64,000 nucleotides of DNA from Triops longicaudatus (lineage: Eukaryota > Arthropoda > Branchiopoda > Notostraca > Triopsidae): assembly GCA_022885665.1 (NCBI GenBank), contig JAGQDJ010000046.1:248001-312000 (forward strand), read 5' to 3'. Numbering within the stretch: position 1 is the stretch's first letter; every line of letters starts with the position of its first letter. The notes under the pieces were generated by a model. It saw only the letters and a list, made by a program, of their open reading frames with translations, had not been told where the DNA came from and did not search any database. Below, piece by piece: positions 36,901 to 48,000 of this stretch. A program made the translations under genes and the position numbers.

Positions 36901-38216
36901 CTTGTTATCCCGTGTTTCTCACTTTTCTATCGTATCCAACTTTAACGCCCGATGGTAAATTTAGATCCAAAGGTGCTGTCGGAGCATTAATTGCGCAGCC
37001 TCTCGAAGGCGCTGTGCTTCCACGTCAAGCCGCTGCACGGGTTTTCCTTGTGCATAACCTCATGGAAGTTTGTGATCCGACACAGAAAGATTCGTAATTT
37101 TCCTTTCTGGAAAATAAACACAGTAATTAAGTTTTTTTTTCAGTGGTTGGACTGTACGCAAAGTAGCCGAGTTTGCCGCTACAGGGCTTCAACAGCCGAG
37201 TGAAGAAGTACGCAAAATGTCATCAGATATTATCGTTCGCCTGTACCCTCATGATCCAAAAGGAATTCGTCGTTTGCTACCGGATTCAGACTTAGCTCGC
37301 AAGCAAACTACCTTCCGCGATCTTTTTGCTCAGCTGGACGGCATTGATAAGAAGGTTCGCAAAGTAGAAATTCGATCATGGAACTGGTACTAATTAAACT
37401 ACGTCTGGTAGCGTGCATCGGAGAAGAAGGCTTCTAGCTCACAAGGTTCACAGAAACTCCAAACTACTCCTACGCCTGCTACTGCTCCTACAAGGAAGTT
37501 AGCTACTGTGCAAGCACCAAAATTGTCGTCCGCGGGTCGAAATCCTCAGACAAACACTTCAGGGACATCAAGTAAACCTCGTACTCCAACAAATACGGCA
37601 ATCTCCCAAGAAAAACCGAAGCCTGCTCCGACAGTGAATCCTCCGCAGCCAACGAAAACTAGCAAAGCTTCTCCAACCATTGACGAAAAGTACCTCTTTT
37701 AGTCCCTAAGTGAACTAATTCACCACAGCAAAGCTTACATTTTTAGGACTTGTTTGTTCTGTTTGGAAAGAAGACCTGAGTTTGACACGTCTGGATTGAA
37801 CCAACATTACTTGCACAGCTGCAGAATGCTGACACGTTGTCTTTTCTGTCAGCAAGTTGTCGAAGTTGGAGAGCTAACCGGTCACCGCTTGCGTAAATAA
37901 ACTAGCACACGATGCAACTGATGTAAAGTATTTGATTAGGGGAATGCGTCGTTAGCAAATTTAAGGAGTGTCCTCGGTGCAAAGAAGCCATACTAGAGAA
38001 AGACTACAGTGCTCATGTCAAAGCTGCTACTTGTAAAGGTAAACCAAAAAGATAATTGGCTAAGGAAATCTTGTAATGTCCTATTACGCAGCGGCGGGCA
38101 ACGGTGGAGTAAACAGATGCCCCTTCTGTCATAAAGACGTTGAAGCAGGAGATGAAAATTGGCGAAAACATTTGCTAGGCTCAAAAGGTTGCACTGCTAA
38201 CCCCAGAGCGAAATAG
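33995..38216 (+). CDS. CEP104: CEP104, cilium-tip TOG/zinc-finger protein
   Basis: Fifteen exons: 33995-34034, 34115-34252, 34302-34564, 35122-35305, 35342-35565, 35626-36110, 36162-36255, 36345-36706, 36754-36891, 36965-37093, 37144-37354, 37412-37689, 37747-37890, 37956-38038 and 38092-38216, for about 965 residues. The N-terminal jelly-roll is recognised by GWQSARYCIYPQYIVLKL and NIYNQVCLVALNVLGE. A coiled coil (SRLEYVKRLDHAQMQ...), a proline-rich linker, a helical TOG-like array and C-terminal CxxC zinc fingers (CLFCLERRPEF, CLFCQQV, CPRCKEA, CPFCHKDVEAGDENWRKHL) follow in the order of CEP104, which binds tubulin and EB1 at ciliary tips. Exon 1 is inferred from phase and position only. 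The exon 13/14 join needs a GC donor at 37891 to keep frame; a GT donor at 37893 would break it. Confidence 0.9.
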
Positions 38217-38249
38217 GGACTAAACCCTAAAGCTCCTGTTTGTTGCCTT

Positions 38250-38255
38250 AATAAA
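38250..38255 (+). terminator. CEP104 poly(A) signal
   Basis: AATAAA lies 34 bp after the CEP104 stop codon, in the 182-bp spacer between the convergent CEP104 and PRIM1 coding ends. Confidence 0.7.
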
Positions 38256-38398
38256 AGATTGCAACAGAGTGCCTTCTAATGCGTGCATACACATCTGCTT
38301 AGATGAATAATGGAAAATCAAAATATTACAGTTCTGAAGTTTCGAATATATTTTGCTTACCTATGCGAGATCTTTGACGCTGAGCAAGACGCGACATT

Positions 38399-40026
38399 TC
38401 AAAATTCCATAGATTCTTCTGCAGGAAAAAAAAATTAAATCACAGATTCCAGATAACTAACGCAGAGAAGTCTTGACTTACCCTTTGGCATGAATTTATG
38501 CTCCTTGGAAACCTTGCCTAACTTCGCAAGGAACTTTTCAAACAGTTTTATTGACGAGTACAAAGAAGTTTTTTGGTAGTCTTTTTGCTTCACGCCTTCT
38601 TCGTTGTTATGATGTGCATCGTACTCGTCAATCTCCTTTAATAAACCACTAGAAAATATACACGTTTTGTATTACCATTAATAAATGTTAAATATTTCAC
38701 ACTTACTCGATAGTAGGTACGCTATCTGGATTAAACGAGTCAGCTTTAGAAGGGTCGATCGGAATGCACACTTTGCCCGTCTTGGGATGGAGGCAAAAAG
38801 GTGCTTTCAGCAAGTGATTTAGTCCTTTACTTACAGCAATATCCAACCGGGGATACAAGTGTTGAAAAATAATTTCCTCGCGGAGGTGGGTACTAAAACG
38901 CTAGGAATGTTTCGTTAAGAATATTGTGAAACTATTTTTTTAAGTTTAGGTAAATCAAGTTTTCAATTACCTTGGACTCCTCTTGAGTCTTGAAGTAGGT
39001 TTCCAAAACAGCCCATCGGTCTTTGCTGCTTTTCTTAGCTAAAATCCGCGATTTTAGTCCAGCACGTTCTGTTTCGTCGTCTATTAATTCCAGCACTTTT
39101 GTAACACGTTCCGGAGAGTCGAGTATGGCCTGTTCTTCTAGTAACACGGTCTCTATGTATTCTTCCAATATTGACAGTGAACGTCTGTAATTCAAAAATA
39201 AAGTATTAGTGCATCCATAACTCATTTTACTCTCTATGTGGTTACTGTATATGCGGGTGCACTTTCTGGCCAATCGATACTTTTTTAGCCTTATTTTCTC
39301 CACCTTTGATGATGGATAGGTATTCAGCAATAGCAGAGCGAGCTTCAATTGACAACTTTCGGGCTGACGCATCACAAACCCAGCAATGGACGCCTCGACG
39401 TCCAGAAAACACCCATAAAATATTATTGAAGTCAAAGTCCTCTGAGAAGAAACAAAGGTTAGCAACAGCTCGTAACAATTGTTTATCATACCTCTTAATG
39501 CAGTATCCAAAATTCGTATAGCTATAACCATAAACTTCCAGCACTTTGTGCAAATATCAGCGGCGCTGCAACAGGTTCGAACTTCGTCGTAATCAGTCAT
39601 GTCGATATCAAAAACTAGTTCTTTTTCTATGGGCTGGAATACTGTATTGTGACGTTGATCTTTGGGCCTAGACATGTTGTGATTTAGAAATGTTCATTGT
39701 TTTCTTTTTTTACCTGGCTGAATAAACCGCGCCAATGTCAATCTTGTGCGGACATAATCTTTTGATTTCGTTTTCGAACTCCGCTTGAGTGTTGAAAGAT
39801 TTAAATCTTATATAAATATCGTCAGCGAGAGTAAAGGAAATTTCGCGATGTTCAAAATACCATGGCTGACCTGTAAAACATGGGAGAAATTATAGAACGT
39901 TTGTGAAACGGCAGGAAGGATAAAGATACCATTGGCATTGTTGTAGCTTAACCACTGGTAGAATTGGTTATAGGGGAATAACCGTTTATAATAAATTGGT
40001 AAATGATCAGAATTCAACTCAGGCAT
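38399..40026 (-). CDS. PRIM1: DNA primase small catalytic subunit
   Basis: Eight exons in transcript order, 39930-40026, 39714-39870, 39492-39667, 39246-39441, 38971-39184, 38707-38900, 38482-38648 and 38399-38418, give 406 residues, close to the usual ~420. Every junction is GT-AG and in phase. The protein starts MPELNSDHLPIYYKRLFPY. The metal-binding aspartates are in FDIDMTD (Asp105, Asp107), followed by the zinc motif CC-x5-C-x2-C (residues 117-127), the SGRRGVHCWVCD signature and, late, HLYPRLDIAVSKGLNHLLK. This subunit makes the RNA primers for the DNA polymerase alpha complex. The last exon codes only the final few residues. It is convergent with CEP104; nothing suggests damage. Confidence 0.97.
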
Positions 40027-40279
40027 GGCCGTCTTTTACTTAAACTGCTGTCTCCCGATGTAAACACACTTCCTTCTCAAACACGCACAAAGAAAAATTG
40101 CGCCAAATATTACTAATTTTTATGCAAGAGACACCTATTGACAACACGATGAAGCTCTATAAATGATCGATAGTGGTTTCCATTTACGCGGTTATAAAAC
40201 AACCTCAGGAAGGGGAAGTTCATAGATTTTTTTGGACACATTCTAGTGGCATATGCTTACCGTATAAAGTTAACATTTC

Positions 40280-40314
40280 GGGGGTGGGGGGGTGGGGGGG
40301 GGGTGGGGGGGGGG
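40280..40314 (+). repeat. G-rich tract, G-quadruplex potential
   Basis: Four G runs of 5 to 10 bases are separated by single T residues, which satisfies the G-quadruplex pattern easily. The CGAAAT-type text beside it resembles the inside of nearby short TIR elements, so it may be an expanded transposon interior. Confidence 0.8.
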
Positions 40315-40375
40315 TAAACCCCTACACACTTAAGGGGTTGCTCAGGTGACTTAAATTGTTTGCTGTTTTAGCATT

Positions 40376-40453
40376 CAGGCCCGTAGCCAGAGGGAGGTTA
40401 GGGGACTACTCCCCCTCCCCCCCCCCCGAACCGAAATACTGGCTACGGGACTG
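40376..40453. mobile_element. 78-bp miniature TIR element
   Basis: The ends CAGGCCCGTAGCCAG and CTGGCTACGGGACTG are inverted repeats with 14 of 15 matches. The flanks TTAGCATT (40368-40375) and TTAGGATT (40454-40461) match at 7 of 8 positions, as expected for an aged hAT-type target-site duplication. A related left end is at 52856. Confidence 0.85.
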
Positions 40454-40770
40454 TTAGGATTGCACTTATTGTTTCAGAATGTGTAGTTTAATTTGAAGCA
40501 CTGTTGAAAGATAACGGCCGAATTACTGTTACTTTCACATTTACTTTTGATTTTTGGAAACAGTAATAAACCGGACTATTAAGGGAAAAAGGCGAAGTGA
40601 CACTATTAGTGAGAAACTTTCAAGACATTTTGTTGCGAAAATGAACATTGTTGAACGTTTAATGGAAATGTTTCACGCGTATTTTTCCGTTATAAGAGTT
40701 TTGTCGTCTCTTTTCTTGGTTGTCCTTTTCTTTGGGACAACGACGTAGGCTTATGCCCAATGCCGTATCG

Positions 40771-40960
40771 CAGTGGTGCCCAACCTACGGCCCGCGAAGG
40801 TGCCTCATACGGCCCGCTCATTTATACCGCTCATGTATATCACTGCATAATTTCATTTTTAACGTCGGTATGATTCTGGCGAAACCGGAACATTCAGGCC
40901 CGCGAGATTTTATATCATGTCGCGCGTGGCCCTCGGGTGAAAAAAGGTTGGGCACCACTG
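40771..40960. mobile_element. 190-bp hAT MITE, copy 2
   Basis: Same family as 6886-7092: 16-bp perfect TIRs (CAGTGGTGCCCAACCT) and an exact 8-bp duplication, CCGTATCG, at 40763-40770 and 40961-40968. It is shorter by an internal 17-bp repeat unit. Exact TSDs and high similarity suggest fairly recent transposition. Confidence 0.94.
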
Positions 40961-42069
40961 CCGTATCGTGTATTGACCATTCAATGCACACATTTTTAAT
41001 TCTGTTGGGTTTTAAGTGACCAAACAGAGTCTGCTCTTTTCTTTGTTTAAAGAATATTTTTTATATTATTTTTTCGAGCAAATAGGCAACCAGAATGAAC
41101 TTAGGCTGTACATGACGTAACACGGAGTTGCAAGAATAAAATATGACCAAAACGGATCCCGTAAGCTAAACATCAAGTAAGAAGGGTTATGAGCTTATGC
41201 AATATGTATTTAAATGAGTTCAGTTGTACCTCTAAAACCTTCATGCGTTTTTGTATCAGCGTGAGCGAACTGTCTTTGCTGTCACTTTTGTTTGTTACAC
41301 TACATTCTCTTTGTTGGTTATTATTTTCAAAGGTAGATTACACCATACGTGGCACTTGTCAGGATAGTTGTGATAATTGATTCCATTAGAATAAATATTT
41401 TTATTTGAATAAGAAACTTAAGATTTGCGAATGCACGTATTGTTCAAAGCAATGGTGATTATAGCTACTCGTTATTCTATTTTATAAAGTCACGTAACAA
41501 CAATTGCGAATGATGGCTGTAAATCGACAAATGAAGTTTAGTGGAGCGGACTGTGGTTTGTAGTGCGAATCGCATTTTTTTTTGTCTGAATACACCGTAA
41601 CATAAGGTGTTGGAAAATTTCACGAGATATTCATAGAATACGCAGAATATTTTACTTATAATCTTTTTGTCCAATGTAACTCTTGTTACATAGAAATTTT
41701 CACCGATTGTAAGCCACCAACTGTTACGTATACTAGCGCCAGAAGGGCGTTAAATTTGCAAGAATTCTTTCAATGCCATTAAGAAACATGCTAAAAAAAA
41801 AATACTTTTGCTAGAAAATATCGAGTAATTAGACTCCAAAATGTTCAGTTTTTGTCGAGCATGAACCCCCTGCCCAGGAACACGACAGATTCAGGGTAAT
41901 AAACTCCGTTGGTATTTTACTCGCCAACGTACTATGTGAACGTCGTTTTCTTGCGAAATTGAAAAGACGCGATAGAAAATAAAGAATTACGTGTATTTTA
42001 CACACGACCAATCTCCAACTCATATGCCACTCGACATACTGTACAATAAAAGCCGTTTGGCTCCACTAT

Positions 42070-42075
42070 TTTATT
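42070..42075 (-). terminator. ZNF423/521 poly(A) signal
   Basis: AATAAA on the minus strand (TTTATT on +) lies 21 bp beyond the ZNF423/521 stop codon. Confidence 0.65.
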
Positions 42076-42096
42076 TCGTTATTTTAAGGGGGAGGA

Positions 42097-45000
42097 CTAT
42101 GGCTTTTCTCCACCTGGGCTAGAACAGGTAGACGAGGAAATCTCTTCCGATGACGACGACAAGGACAGTTTGCTTTCCTTACCGTGGGTTCTTATATGCT
42201 CTCGTAAGTGACACTTACGGGAGAAAGCTTTTTGACAAATATGACAAGGAAAAGGGCGGAGGCCACTATGTGACTTCAAATGCGCTTTTCGATTCTCTTT
42301 CCTAGCGAAACGTTTCTTACAGATATGACATTCGTACGGTTTTTCTCCCGAGTGGGAACGCATATGGATATGCAAATTTCTACTTAATGCAAATTCTTTG
42401 CTGCACGTGGGACAGTTGAACTTGGTACTTTGTGTGTGAATGCGAATATGGCCTTGTAAGTTAGACAGACAAGGGAAGGATTTCTCGCAGCGGTCACAAC
42501 GGAACACCTTCGATTCTGTTTCGTTAGACACCTGCAACGAAGACACTTCGCGAACCGGTTCTTTCTCTTGGTCCTGCTCCTGTTTATTATCGCATTTGTC
42601 TCGAGGTGTTTCGGAAACTTCCATCAACTTTTCCTCACTTTCTTCATTACTTTCGACGTCCACAATCGGCTGGTCTTCTTCGACACAGGGGTCTTCCGCC
42701 TTGTCTTTGGGTTCGTTCGCTTGGGTGCACTCGCGTTCTGTTTGAAGAGGTTCCTGGCTGAGAGCAGGGACGAACGCCTGGGACAACATGTGATCACTCT
42801 GGTGGCTGAAAAGATGGTTTTCCAATTCAGCCCGGAAGAAAAACTTCAAATGGCAATACGAGCAGTCATAAGGTCGGGCGGTTAAGCCGTGTTCTAGCAT
42901 GTGTTTCTGCAATCCTGCCGCACTGGTAAAAGTGCAGCCGCAAATGTAACAGGCAAAGCTGGAGAACCCTGCGAAAGTATGCTCAATGAGGTGAACCTGG
43001 AGCTTGAGCGGCGTCTCAAAACTCCGTAGACAAAGTCGGCAATCGTGTTGGCTTCCTTCGGTTAGCCAATGAGTGGCGACGTGCATTTGGATCTCTGCCT
43101 CGGATGCGAAGCTCTGCTGACATTTAATGCACTGATAAGTCCTACTATGAACAGCGGTCGGAATCTGCGGATGCCGAACTATGAACGCCGAAGTTATGCC
43201 TGGTGTGCTAGGTGGGAAACCTAAAGGATGGTCTCGATGAAAACACTCCTTACAAACATAGGTTTGAAGGCCGGGAATCCCTGGTGCCAACCCGTTTGCA
43301 ATGAGGTTTTGGCTTTCAAAGTGTTGTGCACAAATACAGCAAGGAAAGACGGGTTCGGAGTTCTGGTTGAGGTGGAATTTGGCGTGCAGCTCCAATTCTA
43401 AATCTAAAGCCAATGTCTGACGGCATACCACACACGATATAGGCAAAGGGTTGGTTTCATTGGAAGAGTTCGATGCATTAGAGTCCGCTGCATGCTGATG
43501 GGCGTGCGCGTAGAATTCCTTTTCGCTGCTTAGGGGAACTTTGCACAACGTGCACTGAGGAACTCCTAGGACTTTGCAATGAGTTAGCTTATGCTCCGCT
43601 AAAATGGCAGCTGTGGAAAAGACCTCGTCACAAATATTGCACTTTACACGGACGTGGCCAGAGCCGGCCCCTTGATTGTGAGATTTCGTATGTAACTCTA
43701 ATTCTGCACGGTTTTTGCAGGTTTCTTTACAGTACGCGCATTGCAAGCTGAGATTCAATACCGCTGGCGCGTCGCTTATTTCGGAATCCGTATCTGCGTT
43801 GTGCATAGTGTGAGGATGAGCACTGAGACGGTGTTGGTGCAAGTGCGTGGTGGTAGGGAACACTTCACCACAAGCCTCACATTTCTGGGCATCTTTTAGC
43901 ACTGCATGTGCACAGTTCGGTTTCTTAGGATTAGTATTGACATCTGGTGGTAAATGCAGTCCGCCCCAATGAGGATGAGCTAACGCCACATGTCTTTCCA
44001 ACAAGAACTCCACAGCAAAAGCTTCCGGGCAGAGTGGACAGCGTAAAGTAGCTAAAGGTGGGACAGGTGCGACGAATGGACGGGGCCAATGGGCGTGTTT
44101 GACATGCGCATGGAATTCGGCTTCAGAACGCGACAACATGCCGCAGCCGGTACAATTAAAGAATTTGGTCTCGTTGCTATGTTTGACTGCGAAGTGAATT
44201 TGGATGGCTACTTTGGAATCGAACATTTCCTTGCAAAGCGCACAGCGGTACAAGTGATGGGCGTGAATATCCATAAGGTGCTTTTGAAGCTCGTCAGGCT
44301 TGCTGAAAATTTTCATGCAAGCATGGCAACTGTACTCTGAACTTGTCGAAGAGAGGTGATTCACTAGGTGATTTTCGAACTGCTCTGAGTCATTGAACGG
44401 GAAATCGAGTCCACATTCGGGACACGTTAGGGCGGTAGGCGTGGTTACGTAATGTCCCAAGCTAGCGTACGGGCTTTGAGACAAGTGCGTTTGCAGATGG
44501 GCCCGAAAGGACTCGAAATCCGGCAACGCAGCATGACACTGGTTACACAAGTAAGCTGGGTGATTACTGAGGGAGAGGGGGAGTACGTTTAAATTCGCAG
44601 TATCCGCTTTTTTGCAACTTAGGTCTGTAGGACGTGATTGATTATCGGGGGCCGACAGCGTAGGCGGCGGGTGTGGGGTGTGAAATAAGGCATTAAAGGG
44701 GCTCGGGTAGTACAGTCGCAACACTTGGCTAAGGCTATGTGAAGACAAGGTGTGCTGCTGTAACGCAGGTACGGAGGAGAAACTTAGGAAACACAACTGG
44801 CAAGAAAAGGTTGACTCCGCAGCTACCCGGTCGGGGATGCTGAAATGTGCGTCACTGTTTAACGTCGGATTAACATTCTGCGTCAGTGGTCCTGAAATGT
44901 AAAAAGCCTAGATTATTACTCAACTTTTTACGTAAATAAAAAAGTAAAATCATTAAAACTGATTAAAATTTGAAAAAGCCTACGTCCTTAGCCATTCAAA

Positions 45001-48000
45001 CAAGCTAATTGAGCTCACCGTGAGATGACTGAACATGTTCAGCCAGTGCTTCCACATTATCGAAAGATTCCTTATTAGGACAATATGGACATGCTAATAC
45101 AGGACCAGTGGTGACAACTTCTGTACTGCACACTTCTTCTGCGTTGTCTTTTGAAGATTCGCAGCCTTTTTCTGCTGGATACTCACGGGGCACCGTCGAC
45201 GTGCTGCGTTTATGTGCCTGTAAGTGTTCCTAGCAACAATTTTCCAGTTATAAAGACCATTTTACATAGCAGCTAATTATAGCCTTACTTGTAGTGCATC
45301 AGGGGGGTGTTGTTCCTTACACTGAGGGCAAGTGACAAGCACCGGTGCCACGGGGCTAACTACAGGGCACGTCGTCGGTTGGCCAGCTTCCGCAGAGGGT
45401 GGATCCACGTCGCGTTCCGAAATTACTGGTGAAACTGAAGAAAGTGCCACCGAACTTGATGTAACGGACGGGGAGGGTGTAGGAGAATTTGACGAGGTTG
45501 AAGACAAGGAAGCAGAAGAAGAGATGGAGCTGACAGATCCTGATCCTGAATCCCGACGATGGTTAAGCATATGCGATGTTAGAGCAGCGCCGGTGTTGTA
45601 TCCACGCTGGCAGACCGAACACTGGAACGGTTTACGCGTATCATGTGTCTTGATGTGAATTTTCAGGTGGTCGCTATTATGTACATAATCGGCATTTCAG
45701 AATTCGTTCATTTTGATAGAGGTGTGTGAATCTTTTTCAAACTTGTTTAGAATTTGTAGAATACGTAAAATTCGTGTTAGTACCGTCATCCGACCTACCT
45801 CCTAGAAAAGGCTGCTTCGCAGTGTTCACATCGATATTTTTTGTCGCCAGTGTGCAATTTGACGTGACGGTCGCGACTTCGTTTATGCTTAAACAGCCTT
45901 TGGCAAAAATCACATTGGTAAGGCATGTCTTCGCTATGAGTCTAAATTCGTAAAAATAAATAAGTCATTGATAAGCTGAATTCCTTGAATCCGAAGTTCG
46001 TGCATACTTGCTCATGTTTCTTCAGAAGAGACAACCGCGGAAAGTTTTTGTTGCAAAAAGTGCACGTGTAAGGCGCAGACGCAGATGCTGGGTCTTGAAT
46101 AGGGCTCAGACTTCGGATAGAGCCTGCTGCTGTTTCCACAGGTGATGCTGATCCTGGTGGAGTCATTGATACAGATCCTTCCCCGCCCACCCACGATGTT
46201 GCCGATTCCGTTAGCAACATCTCTGTTTAAGTAAACGAATATGTATCCTTGGTGAACAGTTCAAAATTAACTGGTACCGTCACTAGATAAGATAGTCTAA
46301 CGTTTTCAGACGAACTTTATTGCGTGTCTTTTTTCACATGGGTGCAAACTACCCCGCACACTGTGGTCTATCAGTAAGGGTTCTAGGTAGACTCGGGACC
46401 GCACTGTCTACTGCACTACTCAAGCTCTCTGACATCTCACTCAACTGCATGAAAGTCGAAAGCACCTTTCTCAACTCCGCCTCTATCAACTCCGGGGGTG
46501 CCGAAACCCAACCAAGCGCCAGAGGATTGGTTGCTGTTATAAACGAAGGCCCAAATTGTAGCTTTTGGGTCTGCCGTTCGGGTGAAGAGAGGCTATAGCT
46601 CACTGTACTCTGTAGGCTAGTACACAATCCTGGTGCGGCTATATAATATTAGAGTAAAGAGACCTCCTCGAACCGGCAGACCCTATAGGTCCCCAAATTC
46701 ACATTCTTTCCTGCTCAGCAGGGGATGAATCCCTGGGTGAAGACATCGTCTGCGGGGGGGAATCGTTTGCCTTCAGCTCCGGCTCGGCCCGCTTTGATAA
46801 CTTGATTCCGCTTGTTTGGGTTTTATTTTGCCATACGTTGTATTTTCTGGCTACCTCGAACCCCAAAAATGGTGAACTCGACTCCAAGAAGAATATATAA
46901 TTCTATTGGCACTTTTTATTGTTTTTTTTTATTACTTTTATTATGACTGACCAGATCGACACCCCTATTTTGCCCGAATTTTGTGTGTGTATGTGTTAAA
47001 TCCCACATATCGAGTATTTGGACACCCTACGATGCTAAAAAGAGACTCGGGTGTTAGTTCTTCCTATTTACGTGTATGCTGTACCCCGACGCTCAAGTTT
47101 CAACATACTTTGGCTATGATCAAGGCTATCGCTACGAAGGGTGCTCATTTCATGATTGTTTTATAAATGCTAAGAACCTGCGCAGGAATGCATTCGACAG
47201 TAACTTTTTTCTACCTTAATTTGGTTTCTCGTATTTCTGTCGTTTTTGTTCTGACAAAAGAACATTTGTTTGACGGTTTAGGAACGTAGCCGTTCAAGCT
47301 ATGACGGTTGCTCCCAAGGTGGCAGATAGCAGTTGTAAAGCGGCCTTTATTTAATACATGTGGCAATCAGGGAGGTCAGACTTCCACACCAGCAGCCAAA
47401 ATCGAATTTGCCAGGTTGACTTAGCCGTCTCGAATGCGAAATCGGTGAAAAGGTAAAAAGTTCGTCTACTTTGGTAGACAGCTGAAAGGGCAACTCTATT
47501 TGCGGACGTGATAAATGCTACAGATTTCCATTCTTACACCCCTACACCACTGTGCTCACCTGTTCCTCTTGTTCGCTAAACTGAAGGGATCCCTTAAGCT
47601 CCCCCTGTTTAGCAGATCTAGAAAAGCCAAGATGAAAAAGTTCCCAGTCGTATCCAACTCAGTGACTATCAACATGACCCGATCTTCTCATCACATTGTC
47701 CCATCAACGTGCTTAAGCTCCCTGTCCTCCTTTGAGCGAAAATGCCTCGGCAGGTAGCAGCAATTCGAAAACGGAAGCCGCGCAGGCTAACGCTGTCCCA
47801 GAAAAAAATTGCATTCTTGAGGAAAATTGACTCGTCAAAGAAAAGCATACCTATGTTTAAAGCCAATACATTGACATCTTCATTCCCTCCCGTACTTCCA
47901 TGACAGGACAGCGCATTTAACTATGCTGCTTACTGGTAACCTATCATTTCTGGTTCATTAGCATTCTGGGCAGCACCACATCACTCCTCTTCCTTTTTTC

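Larger units (their letters stand above)
40027..42069. other. spacer between PRIM1 and ZNF423/521
   Basis: Contains the PRIM1 promoter side, a G-rich tract and two short TIR elements, described separately. The remainder is AT-rich with no recognised gene or RNA. Confidence 0.6.

Noticed and set aside
42440..42885. Plus-strand frames of about 100 codons
   Set aside because: Antisense to the large zinc-finger exon, which has strong coding signal on the minus strand.
46349..46887. Possible extra ZNF423/521 exons (minus strand)
   Set aside because: The phase of exon 2 (61585-61662) already fits the exon at 46222 exactly; these frames lack suitable splice sites and zinc fingers.
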